NCBI GenBank assembly: GCA_016718405.1
Contig: JADKDJ010000012.1
Coordinates: 1-64,000, forward strand
DNA: 64,000 bases
Direction of reading: 5' to 3'
From: Candidatus Rhodoferax odensensis
Lineage (GTDB): Bacteria; Pseudomonadota; Gammaproteobacteria; Burkholderiales; Burkholderiaceae_C
Positions within the stretch are counted from its first letter, which is position 1; each line of letters starts with the position of its first letter. A model generated the notes under the pieces. It was not told the DNA's origin, searched no databases, and saw only the letters and a program-made list of their open reading frames with translations. The position numbers and the translations under genes are program-made. This document shows, one piece after another, positions 28,194-37,481 of the stretch.

Positions 28194-28853
28194 GAGGGCC
28201 AAGGGAGAATTGATTGCGGCGTCGGCGCCCCAGCGCGCCACTTCGCTGTGGCTGCCAAGGTAGCCGTAGGTAGCTGCCACGGTCAGCATGCCCGCAGCTC
28301 GACCGGCGACGATGTCACGCTCGTCGTCGCCAACGTAGACGCAATCAGTCGGCGACACTCCGAGGCGGCGCGCCGCCTCCAGCAGCGGCTTCGGGTGGGG
28401 CTTGGCATGTGGAGTGGTGTCGCCGCTGATCACCGCCACGGCTGAGGCAAAAAGCCCCATGCTGCGGGTCAAAGGCTCGGTAAAGCGCGCTGCCTTGTTG
28501 GTAACGACTCCCCATGACAGCTGGCGCGCCAGCAACTCGCCAACAAGGGCGTCAATGCCGGGGAATGCCCTGGTGCGCTGCGTCAAACACCGCTCATAAT
28601 TGCCAAAGAACTCTTCGCGAAGCGCGGCGAAATCAGGGTGATCCGGCGTCATGCCAAAGGCGACACCCAACAGGCCACGTGCGCCCGCGCCGGCTGCGGG
28701 TCGGTAGTCGGCCAACGCCAACGAAGGCAGTCCCCGCTTGACCCTCATTTGATCCGCCGCCGCGCCCAGGTCCGGTGCGCTGTCGAGCAGCGTTCCATCC
28801 AGGTCAAACAGCACGGCCCGGATCCGGGCGAACCGATCCGCCGCTTGCGTCAC
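28170..28853 (-). CDS. gph: Phosphoglycolate phosphatase
   Basis: HAD-superfamily hydrolase of 227 residues that dephosphorylates 2-phosphoglycolate. HAD motif I is VLFDLDGTLLDSAPDLG, motif II is VVTNKAARF, and motif III/IV is KPHPKPLLEAARRLG with YVGDDERDIVAGRAAG. The cap domain fits the Gph/PgpB type. Its start overlaps the ubiG stop (ATGA), the usual ubiG-gph pairing of Burkholderiales, and its stop lies inside the ssrA promoter. Confidence 0.92.
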   Translation of the reverse strand: MTQAADRFARIRAVLFDLDGTLLDSAPDLGAAADQMRVKRGLPSLALADYRPAAGAGARGLLGVAFGMTPDHPDFAALREEFFGNYERCLTQRTRAFPGIDALVGELLARQLSWGVVTNKAARFTEPLTRSMGLFASAVAVISGDTTPHAKPHPKPLLEAARRLGVSPTDCVYVGDDERDIVAGRAAGMLTVAATYGYLGSHSEVARWGADAAINSPLALLQLLTSA

Positions 28854-29572
28854 GGGTGCGGCCCGCCGTCGCGCTGGGTGGCAAACAGGTAATTGACGCT
28901 GGTGTCGTCGCTGAGTGAATAGCGCTTGACGATTGGGTTGTACGTCAAGCCACAGGTCTGGCGCAGACTGAGCCCAGCAGCACGGCAGTAGCCGGCCAGC
29001 TCACTGGGTCGGATCATCTTGTCGTATTCATGCGTGCCGCGTGGCAACAGTTTGAGCAAGTACTCGGCACCCACGATCGAGAACAGAAACGATTTTGGGT
29101 TGCGGTTCAGGGTCGAAAAGAAGACCCAGCCACCAGGCTTGACCAGCGTTGCACAAGCCTGGACGATTGACGCCGGGTCGGGCACGTGTTCCAGCATTTC
29201 CATGCTGGTAACCACGTCAAAACTGGCAGGGGCCTCCTGTGCCAAGGCCTCGGCACTGATTTCGCGGTAGGTCACGTTTGGCGTCTGAGCCTCCAGCGCA
29301 TGCAACTGGGCTACCCGCAGGGCCTTGCTAGCCAGATCGATCCCCAACACCTGTGCACCCTGGCGTGCCATGGCGTCCGCCAGAATGCCACCGCCACAGC
29401 CGACATCCAGAACCGGCTTGCCCGTGAGGCTGCACAGGCCGGTGATCCAGTCCAGGCGCAGCGGGTTGATCTCGTGCAAGGGTCGAAACTCGCTGTCCTT
29501 GTCCCACCAACGGTGCGCAAGGTCAGAGAACTTGGCCAACTCGGCCGGGTCGGCGTTCAAACTTGTAGTCAT
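28850..29572 (-). CDS. ubiG: Ubiquinone biosynthesis O-methyltransferase
   Basis: 240 residues; carries out both O-methylations of ubiquinone synthesis. The SAM-binding motif is PVLDVGCGGGILADAMARQG, with VVTSMEMLEHVPDP and FFSTLNRNPKSFLFSIVGAE typical of UbiG. The ATG at 29572 (MTTSLNADPAELAKFSDLAH) matches the family N-terminus better than the longer ORF start at 29614. Overlaps gph by four bases. Confidence 0.94.
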   Translation of the reverse strand: MTTSLNADPAELAKFSDLAHRWWDKDSEFRPLHEINPLRLDWITGLCSLTGKPVLDVGCGGGILADAMARQGAQVLGIDLASKALRVAQLHALEAQTPNVTYREISAEALAQEAPASFDVVTSMEMLEHVPDPASIVQACATLVKPGGWVFFSTLNRNPKSFLFSIVGAEYLLKLLPRGTHEYDKMIRPSELAGYCRAAGLSLRQTCGLTYNPIVKRYSLSDDTSVNYLFATQRDGGPHP

Positions 29573-29610
29573 GGCGAGATTATGAAAGAAGCAACGCTGG
29601 CTTCCGAAAG

Positions 29611-29640
29611 GCAAAAACCCCGCAAGGGCGGGGTTTTTGC
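29611..29640 (-). terminator. Rho-independent terminator of the OmpA-family gene
   Basis: Perfect inverted repeat AAAAACCCCGC-AAGG-GCGGGGTTTTT between the OmpA-family gene (ends 29692) and ubiG (starts 29572), with flanking GC/GC. Confidence 0.9.
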
Positions 29641-29691
29641 TGATCCAGCCCGCGCGGGGCTGATCGGGGATATCGAGCTTATCGGACTCGA

Positions 29692-30348
29692 TTACTTGTT
29701 GGCGCGGGTGCCGACCACTTCGATCTCGACGCGGCGGTTCTTGGCCTTGCCTTCCTTGGTCTTGTTGTCAGCCACAGGCTGCTTCTCGCCCTTGCCTTCG
29801 GTGTAGACACGATTCTTTTCAATACCCTTGGTCACCAGATAGGCCTTGACGGCTTCGGCACGCTTGACCGACAACTTCTGGTTGTAGGCGTCGCCACCAA
29901 CGGAGTCGGTGTGACCGACGGCAATGATCACTTCCAGGTTGATGGCCTTGACCTTGCCAGCCAGGTCATCCAGCTTGGCCTTGCCTTCGGGCTTGAGCAC
30001 GGCCTTGCCGGTGTCAAAGAAGGCGTCAGCGGCGTAGGTTACTTTCGTAGCGGCCGGTGGAGGCGTCGGCTTAGCTGGTGCTACCGCTGGTGCCGGCTTG
30101 GCGCCAGGCGCGGGGGCTGCAGCGGGCGCTGCCGCTGGCGCTGGCGCCGGTGCCGGTGCGGCAATAGCGCCGTCGCAGCCCTTTGCCGCCGTGGCGGGGG
30201 TCCAGTTGGCATCGCGCCAGCACAGACCAGTGGAGTTCTTCCACACGTCGCCAGCAGAACTGCGCCAGTTGTCAATCGACTGGGCGCCCGCCGCGGTAGC
30301 CAGCGCTGCGGTTGCAATCACCAATGCCACTTTGTTAAGTTTCTTCAT
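29692..30348 (-). CDS. OmpA family outer-membrane protein
   Basis: 218 residues. A signal peptide (VALVIATAALATAAGAQS), a short domain (WKNSTGLCWRDANWTPATAA), an Ala/Pro-rich linker of about 35 residues, and an OmpA-C peptidoglycan-binding domain (YAADAFFDTGKAVLKPEGKA, VAVGHTDSVGGDAYNQ-like, KGIEKNRVYTEGKGEKQPVA). There is no eight-strand barrel as in enteric OmpA, but this compact form is usual in Comamonadaceae. It probably links outer membrane and peptidoglycan. It is divergent from gyrA. Confidence 0.92.
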   Translation of the reverse strand: MKKLNKVALVIATAALATAAGAQSIDNWRSSAGDVWKNSTGLCWRDANWTPATAAKGCDGAIAAPAPAPAPAAAPAAAPAPGAKPAPAVAPAKPTPPPAATKVTYAADAFFDTGKAVLKPEGKAKLDDLAGKVKAINLEVIIAVGHTDSVGGDAYNQKLSVKRAEAVKAYLVTKGIEKNRVYTEGKGEKQPVADNKTKEGKAKNRRVEIEVVGTRANK

Positions 30349-30576
30349 GGTTCTCCTCGTTGGGGAAAAAAGCCGCAGCAGCGCGGCGAATGTTGGGACG
30401 CTCTAAATGCCTATCACCTAAAACGTTCGGGTCATTGTGCCACAGCATGTAACCGGCTCTCGGCGCACCCTGGCGCGAGCGAGACTAGCAAATCGGCATT
30501 TGATGGCAAGTGTTGCTAACCCGCGACAAAGCCTTGCCCGTAAAATCAGCCTCCACCCGCCGCTCAAAGCCTCCCC

Positions 30577-33212
30577 ATGACTCAGTTCGCCAAAGAAACC
30601 CTGCCCATCAGCCTTGAAGAGGAAATGCGCCGGAGTTACCTCGATTACGCGATGAGTGTGATTGTCGGTCGCGCCCTGCCCGATGCGCGCGATGGACTGA
30701 AGCCGGTGCACCGCCGCGTGTTGTTCGCCATGCACGAACTCAGCAACGACTGGAACAAGGCCTACAAGAAGTCGGCCCGCATCGTCGGTGACGTGATCGG
30801 TAAGTACCACCCGCACGGCGACCAGTCGGTCTACGACACCATCGTGCGCATGGCGCAAGATTTTTCGATGCGCCACATGCTGGTCGATGGCCAGGGCAAC
30901 TTCGGCTCCGTCGATGGCGACAACGCTGCGGCCATGCGTTACACGGAAATCCGCCTCGCCAAAATCGCCCACGAGTTGTTGGCCGATCTGGACAAAGAGA
31001 CGGTTGACTTTGGCCCCAACTACGACGGCTCGAGAAGGAGCCACTGGTCATGCCGACCCGACTGCCCAATCTGTTGGTCAACGGCTCGGGCGGCATTGCT
31101 GTGGGCATGGCCACCAACATTCCACCGCACAACCTCAACGAAGTGGTGGACGCCTGCCTGCACCTGCTGCGCAACCCCGAGGCAACGATTGACGAACTCA
31201 TGGAAATCGTGCCCGCGCCAGACTTTCCCACCGCCGGCATCATCTACGGCATCAATGGCGTCAAGGACGGCTACCGCACTGGCCGCGGCAAGGTGGTGAT
31301 GCGCGCCAAGTGCCACTTCGAGGATATCGACAAAGGCCAACGCCAGGCCATCATCGTCGATGAGCTGCCCTACCAGGTCAACAAGAAGACGCTGCAAGAG
31401 CGCATGGCCGAGCTGGTGCACGAGAAAAAGATCGAAGGCATCAGCCATATCCAGGACGAGTCCGACAAATCCGGCATGCGCCTGGTGATTGAACTCAAGC
31501 GCGGTGAAGTGCCAGAAGTGGTACTCAACAACCTGTACAAACAGACGCAGTTGCAAGACACCTTTGGAATGAACATGGTGGCACTGGTCGATGGCCAGCC
31601 CAAGTTGTGCAACCTCAAGGACTTGATTGAAGTCTTCCTGCAGCACCGGCGCGAAGTGGTGACGCGGCGCACCGTGTTCAACCTTCGCAAAGCGCGCGAG
31701 CGCGGCCACGTGCTGGAGGGCCTGGCGGTCGCACTGGCCAATATCGACGACTTCATTGCGATCATCCGCAACGCCCCTACCCCACCGGTTGCCAAAGTCG
31801 AGCTGATGGCCAAGCCCTGGGACAGCAAATTGGTGCGCGAGATGCTGACACGGTCGCGAGCCGATGGTGGCGTCATCAACGCCGACGACTACCGCCCGGA
31901 TGGCCTTGAGAAGTCCTTGGGTATGGGTAGCGATGGCCTGTACCGCCTGTCGGAGACCCAAGCGCAGGAAATCCTGCAAATGCGCCTGCAACGTCTGACC
32001 GGGCTGGAGCAGGATAAGATCGTCGCCGAATACAAAGAGGTAATGGCGGAGATCGAAGACCTGCTGGACATTCTGGCCAAAGCCGAGCGGGTCTCGACCA
32101 TCATTGGCGAGGAACTCAGTGCGATCAAGACCGAGTTCGGCCAGACCAAGAAGGGCGCGCGGCGCAGTCTGGTGGAACACAGTTCATTCGATCTGTCCAC
32201 CGAAGACCTGATCACACCCACCGATATGGTGGTAACCCTCTCGCACAGCGGTTACATCAAAAGCCAGCCCTTGAGCGAGTACCGCGCCCAAAAACGTGGC
32301 GGTCGTGGCAAGCAAGCCACCGCCACCAAGGAAGACGACTGGGTCGATCAACTGTTCATTGCCAACACGCACGACTACATCCTGTGTTTCAGCAACCGCG
32401 GTCGCTTGTACTGGCTCAAGGTCTGGGAAGTGCCACAGGGCTCGCGCGGCTCGCGCGGGCGCCCGATCGTCAACATGTTCCCGCTGCAGGATGGTGAAAA
32501 GATCAACGTTGTGTTGCCGCTCACGGGCGACAAGCGCAGCTTCCCGGCCGACCAGTATGTGTTCATGGCCACCAGCATGGGCACTGTGAAGAAGACCGCC
32601 CTGGACGAATTCAACAACCCCCGCAAAGGCGGCATCATCGCGGTCAACCTCGATGACGGCGACTACCTGATTGGCGCCGCCCTCACGGACGGTCAGCACG
32701 ATGTGATGCTGTTTTCCGACGGCGGCAAGGCGGTCCGATTCGACGAAAACGATGTGCGCCCTCTGGGTCGCCAGGCGCGTGGCGTGCGTGGCATGACGCT
32801 TGAAGACGGTCAGAGCGTGATCGCGATGCTGGTGGCCGAAGACGAACAACAGAGTGTGCTGACCGCCACCGAGAACGGCTATGGCAAGCGCACCAGCATC
32901 ACCGAATACACGCGCCACGGACGCGGCACCAAGGGCATGATCGCCATCACGCAGTCCGAGCGCAATGGCAAGGTGGTCGCCGCTACCTTGGTTCACGCCG
33001 ACGACGAAATCATGCTCATCACCGACAAAGGCGTGCTGGTGCGCACCAGGGTGAGTGAAATCCGCGAGCTCGGGCGCGCAACGCAGGGGGTGACCCTGAT
33101 CGGGCTCGATGAAGGCTCCAAACTCAGCGGTCTGCAGCGCATCGTGGAAAACGATGCCAATCCAACCGACGGCGAGGCTGCCGCGGAGGAAGAACACGGT
33201 GGCAACACCTGA
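30577..33212 (+). CDS. gyrA: DNA gyrase subunit A, one frameshift
   Basis: About 879 residues. GyrA cleaves and rejoins DNA during negative supercoiling. The QRDR region HPHGDQSVYDTIVRMAQDF is intact; the catalytic Tyr lies in AMRYTEIRLAKIAHE. The C-terminal DNA-wrapping domain has the GyrA box QAKRGGRG (here QKRGGRGK). One G is missing near 31032: NYDGS should continue EKEPLVMPTRLPNLLVNG, which is found in the next frame. Because gyrA is essential, this is best explained as a consensus error. The order gyrA-pheA lacks the serC gene that often sits between them in relatives. Confidence 0.96.
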
Positions 33213-33237
33213 CGCTATCCAATAGCTAGCATACAGG

Positions 33238-33257
33238 TCCGACCGAATAGGGTCGGA
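33238..33257 (+). terminator. Hairpin after gyrA
   Basis: TCCGACC pairs with GGTCGGA around a 6-base loop, 26 bases after the gyrA stop. There is no T-run, so it may be a pause or processing hairpin instead of an intrinsic terminator. Confidence 0.4.
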
Positions 33258-33350
33258 GGTGGTTTCTGCGTCGATAATAGGCGCTGGCGTGCGGTCGGCG
33301 ACAGCCCTGCGCGAACATGATCGAGCAGACAGTAGCAACACAAGTCAAAC

Positions 33351-34433
33351 ATGAGCAAGACCCTGGCCGACCTGCGCGTAGCGATTGACTCCCTCGACCA
33401 GGAGCTCCTGGCCTTGCTCAACCGACGCGCCGCCCTGGCGCACGATGTGGGCGAGATCAAGCGCGTGGAAGGTTCGCCCGTCTTCCGCCCCGAGCGCGAG
33501 GCCCAGGTGATCCAGAATCTGCAGGAAGGCAACACCGGCCCCCTCAAAGACAACAGCGTTGCCAACATCTGGCGTGAAGTCATGTCTGCCTGCCGCGCCC
33601 TGGAAGCGCCGCAGCGTGTGGCCTTCCTGGGTCCCACTGGCACCTTTACCGAGCAGGCCGCACTGCAGTTCTTCGGCTCCAGCATTGATCGCTTGCCCTG
33701 CGCCACCATCGACGAGGTGTTCCGCACCACCGCCGCCGGCAGTGCTGAGTTTGGCGTGGTACCGATCGAAAACTCGACCGAAGGGGTGATCTCGCGGTCT
33801 CTGGACCTTTTGTTGAACTCGCCCCTGCATATTGTGGGCGAAACCAGCTTGCTGGTGCGCCACAACCTGTTGCGCAAGACTGACTCGCTCGAAGGCATCG
33901 AGGCGGTCTATGCCCACCCACAAGCCTTGGCACAGTGCCAGGGCTGGCTCAACACACACCTGCCTGACGCGGACCGGCGGGCCGCCTCCAGTAACGCCGA
34001 GGGCGCCCGTCTGGCGGCCAGCAATCCGGCGTGGGCGGCCATTGCCAGCGAACGCGCGGCCAGCGAGTTCGGCTTGCACATCGTCACCCACGCGATTCAA
34101 GACGACGTCTTCAACCGCACCCGGTTTGCCATCGTCTGCCTGCCCCAAACCATGCCCATGCCACCTGCCTCTGGCAACGACTGCATCAGCCTGATTGTGT
34201 CGGTACCCAACCGACCCGGCGCGGTGCATGACTTGTTGGTGCCGCTGAAGACGCATGGTGTTTCGATGAGCCGGTTCGAGTCCCGGCCCGCCCGCTCGGG
34301 GCAATGGGAGTACTACTTTTATATCGACGTTCAGGGTCACCCTTCCCAGCCGCACGTTGCCTCGGCCCTCAAGGACTTGCAGGGACTGTGCGCCTTCTAC
34401 AAGATGCTGGGCACCTATCCGGTTACCGCATGA
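33351..34433 (+). CDS. pheA: Bifunctional chorismate mutase/prephenate dehydratase
   Basis: 360 residues; converts chorismate to phenylpyruvate for phenylalanine synthesis. The N-terminal AroQ chorismate mutase (LRVAIDSLDQELLALLNRRA, GEIKRVEGSPVFRPEREAQV) is followed by the dehydratase domain (VAFLGPTGTFTEQAALQFFG, GVVPIENSTEGVISRSLDLL) and a C-terminal ACT domain (SLIVSVPNRPGAVHDLLVPL, FESRPARSGQWEYYFYIDVQ) that should give feedback control by phenylalanine. It heads the pheA-tyrA-aroA/cmk run. Confidence 0.95.
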   Translation: MSKTLADLRVAIDSLDQELLALLNRRAALAHDVGEIKRVEGSPVFRPEREAQVIQNLQEGNTGPLKDNSVANIWREVMSACRALEAPQRVAFLGPTGTFTEQAALQFFGSSIDRLPCATIDEVFRTTAAGSAEFGVVPIENSTEGVISRSLDLLLNSPLHIVGETSLLVRHNLLRKTDSLEGIEAVYAHPQALAQCQGWLNTHLPDADRRAASSNAEGARLAASNPAWAAIASERAASEFGLHIVTHAIQDDVFNRTRFAIVCLPQTMPMPPASGNDCISLIVSVPNRPGAVHDLLVPLKTHGVSMSRFESRPARSGQWEYYFYIDVQGHPSQPHVASALKDLQGLCAFYKMLGTYPVTA

Positions 34434-34457
34434 TGACAAAGCCTACAAGGAAGCAGG

Positions 34458-35330
34458 ATGTTTGAGCAACTTGGACTGATTGGCTGTGGCTTGATGGGGG
34501 GGTCGTTTGCGCTCGCCTTGAAGAAGGCCGGCCTGGTCAAGCGTGTGGTCGGCTACAGCAAATCGCCCTCAACCACCGAGAAGGCGCGCCAGTTGGGCGT
34601 AATCGACGTGGAAGCACCGTCGGCGCTGCTGGCGGTGTCGGGCGCTGACATCGTGCTGATTGCGGTGCCAGTGGCCGCCACCGAGGCGACATTCAAGGCC
34701 ATCAAACACTTGGTCACGCCACAGATGTTGATCATGGACGTCGGTTCGACCAAACGCGACGTGATCGATTCCGGTCGACGCGCCTTGCGCGAACAGATTG
34801 GCTCGTTTGTGCCGGCCCACCCGATCGCCGGGCGCGAGGTGTCGGGCGTGGAACACGCGGACGCCGATCTCTACGCGGGCAAGCAGGTCATTCTCACGCC
34901 GATTGACCGGACCTTGACCATGCAACTGCAGAAGGCCGTGGACTTGTGGACAGGTCTGGGCTGTCGCGTGGTCAAGATGTCGCCCGAGTCGCATGACGCC
35001 GCCTTCGCCGCCGTCAGCCATCTGCCGCACCTGATTTCCTTCGCCTTGATGAACGCCATCTCAGGGCAAAAACATGGGCAAGACTTCCTGTCACTTGCCG
35101 GGCCAGGATTTCGCGACTGCACACGTATTGCTGCCAGCGACCCCAAGATCTGGCGCGACATCATGATCTCCAATCGCGAAGAGCTGCTGGCCCAATCCAA
35201 AATCTTCCAGCGAAACCTGCATGCACTTGAAGTCATGATCTCCAGCGGCAACGGCGAGGCGCTGGAAGGGCTGATCGAGCAGGCCAGCCTGACGCGTGCG
35301 AATTGGAGCATGTCAAAGATCAACAAGTAA
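34458..35330 (+). CDS. tyrA: Prephenate dehydrogenase
   Basis: 290 residues; oxidatively decarboxylates prephenate on the way to tyrosine. The NAD-binding motif is LIGCGLMGGSFALALKKAGL; MDVGSTKRDVI, PAHPIAGREVSGVEHAD and SHLPHLISFALMNA are family signatures. There is no chorismate mutase or ACT domain. It starts 24 bases after pheA, and its stop overlaps the next ATG (TAATG). Confidence 0.94.
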   Translation: MFEQLGLIGCGLMGGSFALALKKAGLVKRVVGYSKSPSTTEKARQLGVIDVEAPSALLAVSGADIVLIAVPVAATEATFKAIKHLVTPQMLIMDVGSTKRDVIDSGRRALREQIGSFVPAHPIAGREVSGVEHADADLYAGKQVILTPIDRTLTMQLQKAVDLWTGLGCRVVKMSPESHDAAFAAVSHLPHLISFALMNAISGQKHGQDFLSLAGPGFRDCTRIAASDPKIWRDIMISNREELLAQSKIFQRNLHALEVMISSGNGEALEGLIEQASLTRANWSMSKINK

Positions 35331-37336
35331 TGTTTGACACCAAGTTCATTGACCTGCCGCCCCTGACGGCTGCGGGCGGCACCGTAGTTCTGCCGGGTTC
35401 CAAGAGCATTTCCAATCGCGCGCTGCTGCTCTCCGCGCTGTGTGAGGGCACCACCGCCTTGCACGATGTGCTCGATTCCGACGATACGCGCGTCATGCTG
35501 GCGGCGTTGCGCCAATTGGGCTGTGGCGTGCGTGAAAAGGGCAGCACAGTCCTGATCGATGGCCTGAGCGGCGTGTTGGGTGTCGCGGCCGCCGAACTAT
35601 TCATGGGCAACGCCGGCACGGCGATTCGCCCCCTGACCGCCGCACTTGCCGTGCTGGGGGGCAATTTTGAACTGCGTGGCGTGCCCAGAATGCACGAACG
35701 ACCCATTGGCGATCTGGTCGACGCCTTGCGCCAGCTGGGCTGTGACATCGACTACATCGACAAGCCTGGTTACCCACCGCTGCGCATCAAGGCTCCCAAG
35801 CTTTGTCTGGACGAGCCAATCCAGGTACGTGGCGACGTTTCCAGCCAGTTCCTCACGGCATTGCTGATGGCGCTGCCGCTGGTGGCCAAGAACGACATCA
35901 TCATCAACGTCGTGGGCGAGCTGATCTCCAGACCCTATATCGAGATCACACTCAACCTCTTGTCGCGCTTCGGCGTCACGGTGGTGCGTGACGGCTGGCA
36001 ACGGTTCACGATTCCCGGCGGCAGCCGCTTGCGCTCACCGGGCACCTTGGCGGTGGAAGCAGACGCCTCCTCAGCCAGCTATTTCATCGCCTTGGGCGCC
36101 ATTGCCGGCAGCTCGGGCCCGCACGGCGGGGTGCGCATTGAGGGCGTTGGCGCCAACTCGATCCAGGGAGACATCCGTTTCATCGACGCGGCGCGCCAAA
36201 TGGGCGCGCGGATTGAGAGCGGCCCGAATTGGCTGCACGTGAGCCGCGAATCCTGGCCGCTCAAGTCCATAGACCTGGACTGCAACCACATCCCCGATGC
36301 GGCCATGACCTTGGCCGTGATGGCCATCTATGCCCAAGGGACCACGACCTTGCGCAACATTGCCAGCTGGCGCGTCAAGGAAACGGATCGGATTGCCGCC
36401 ATGGCCACCGAGCTGCGCAAGCTTGGGGCAACGGTTGAGGAAGGTGCCGACTATCTAAGCGTGTCACCCCCCGCGAATGTAGCGGCTTGGCGTACCGGCA
36501 GCATCCACACCTACGACGACCACCGTGTCGCGATGTGCTTTGCGCTCGCCGCCTTCAACCCAGCGCGTTTGCCTGTACGAATTGAAGATCCCAAGTGCGT
36601 TGGCAAGACCTTCCCCGACTTCTTTGAGACGCTGTTCTCCGTTGCCACGAGCGCTGAGGGTGACATTCCAGTGCTCTGCGTCGATGGTCCAACCGCCTCC
36701 GGAAAAGGCACGCTGGCTGTCATGCTGGCGCGGCAGTTGGGCTACCATTTTCTGGATTCCGGCTCGCTGTACCGGATCACCGCCTTATCAGCCACCCGAG
36801 CGGGACTGACGCTCGATACCGTATGCGAGCAAGCAATTGCCGAGCGCGTCAGCCGGTTGCACATTCGCTTCGCGCAAGGGCGTGTGTGGCTCGACGACGA
36901 AGATGTGAGTGAGGCGATCCGCACTGAAGAAGCTGGAATGAACGCATCACGCGTGTCGGCCCTGCCCATGGTGCGCCAGGCCCTGATTGACTTGCAGCAC
37001 GGCTTTCGGCAACTGCCTGGACTGGTCGCTGACGGTCGGGACATGGGCACCGCCATCTTTCCCGACGCGAATCTCAAGGTGTATTTGACCGCCAGCGCCG
37101 AACGACGCGCCGAACGACGTCATAAGCAATTGATTTCAAAGGGAATTTCGGCTACACTTGCAGACCTTCGTGCGGACTTGGAGGCGCGTGATGCCAGGGA
37201 TTCTTCCCGCGTTGCGTCGCCCCTCAAACCCGCGCTGGACGCCCGGCTATTGGACAACTCGGAGCTGTCGATTGAGGAATCGGCCGATTTGGTGTTGCGC
37301 TGGTGGCAGGACAAACAGCCGTTCGGTAAGCGCTGA
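35330..37336 (+). CDS. aroA: EPSP synthase fused to cytidylate kinase
   Basis: 668 residues, one frame. Residues 1 to about 440 are 5-enolpyruvylshikimate-3-phosphate synthase (LPGSKSISNRALLLSAL, GNAGTAIRPLTAALAVLGG, DDHRVAMCFALAAF). After a linker of only a few residues (SVATSAEGD), residues 447-668 are CMP kinase (VLCVDGPTASGKGTLAVMLA, YHFLDSGSLYRITAL, LVADGRDMGTAIFPDA). It thus joins aromatic synthesis to nucleotide recycling in one protein. In relatives with separate genes aroA, cmk and rpsA are adjacent, which explains the origin of the fusion. The ATG at 35330 overlaps the tyrA stop. Confidence 0.94.
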   Translation: MFDTKFIDLPPLTAAGGTVVLPGSKSISNRALLLSALCEGTTALHDVLDSDDTRVMLAALRQLGCGVREKGSTVLIDGLSGVLGVAAAELFMGNAGTAIRPLTAALAVLGGNFELRGVPRMHERPIGDLVDALRQLGCDIDYIDKPGYPPLRIKAPKLCLDEPIQVRGDVSSQFLTALLMALPLVAKNDIIINVVGELISRPYIEITLNLLSRFGVTVVRDGWQRFTIPGGSRLRSPGTLAVEADASSASYFIALGAIAGSSGPHGGVRIEGVGANSIQGDIRFIDAARQMGARIESGPNWLHVSRESWPLKSIDLDCNHIPDAAMTLAVMAIYAQGTTTLRNIASWRVKETDRIAAMATELRKLGATVEEGADYLSVSPPANVAAWRTGSIHTYDDHRVAMCFALAAFNPARLPVRIEDPKCVGKTFPDFFETLFSVATSAEGDIPVLCVDGPTASGKGTLAVMLARQLGYHFLDSGSLYRITALSATRAGLTLDTVCEQAIAERVSRLHIRFAQGRVWLDDEDVSEAIRTEEAGMNASRVSALPMVRQALIDLQHGFRQLPGLVADGRDMGTAIFPDANLKVYLTASAERRAERRHKQLISKGISATLADLRADLEARDARDSSRVASPLKPALDARLLDNSELSIEESADLVLRWWQDKQPFGKR

Positions 37337-37433
37337 GCGACTGGTAGCAGCTCGGGCTTCGTGCCCGGGCAAGGCCCACATGACTCTTCTCGCGCCGACA
37401 GGTGCCTTGGTTGTGTGGTTCAAAAACTTAACA

Positions 37434-37473
37434 CGCGGTAAACGCCGCGAATTAACCTGCGGTTCACGCCGCA
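37434..37473 (+). promoter_or_regulatory. Two tandem hairpins in the rpsA leader
   Basis: GCGGTAAACGCCGC (37435-37448) and GCGGTTCACGCCGC (37459-37472) are near-identical, 24 bp apart, and each folds as a 5-bp stem (CGCGG/CCGCG and TGCGG/CCGCA) with a 6-base loop. The second ends 8 bases before the rpsA ATG. No good Shine-Dalgarno sequence is present (GCATCTAGAAA). E. coli rpsA also lacks a strong SD and uses leader hairpins for S1 autoregulation, so an analogous role is plausible. Confidence 0.55.
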
Positions 37474-37481
37474 TCTAGAAA

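Noticed and set aside
31020..32180. 386-codon open frame on the minus strand inside gyrA
   Set aside because: It is a codon-bias shadow of gyrA, rich in His, Gln and Leu, with no recognisable domain or ribosome binding site.
30577..33212. gyrA as a pseudogene
   Set aside because: All motifs continue directly after the missing G near 31032 and the gene is essential, so an error in the consensus is far more likely.
33213..33350. Deleted serC between gyrA and pheA as evidence of serine auxotrophy
   Set aside because: serC can lie elsewhere in the genome; absence from a 138-bp gap says nothing about the pathway.
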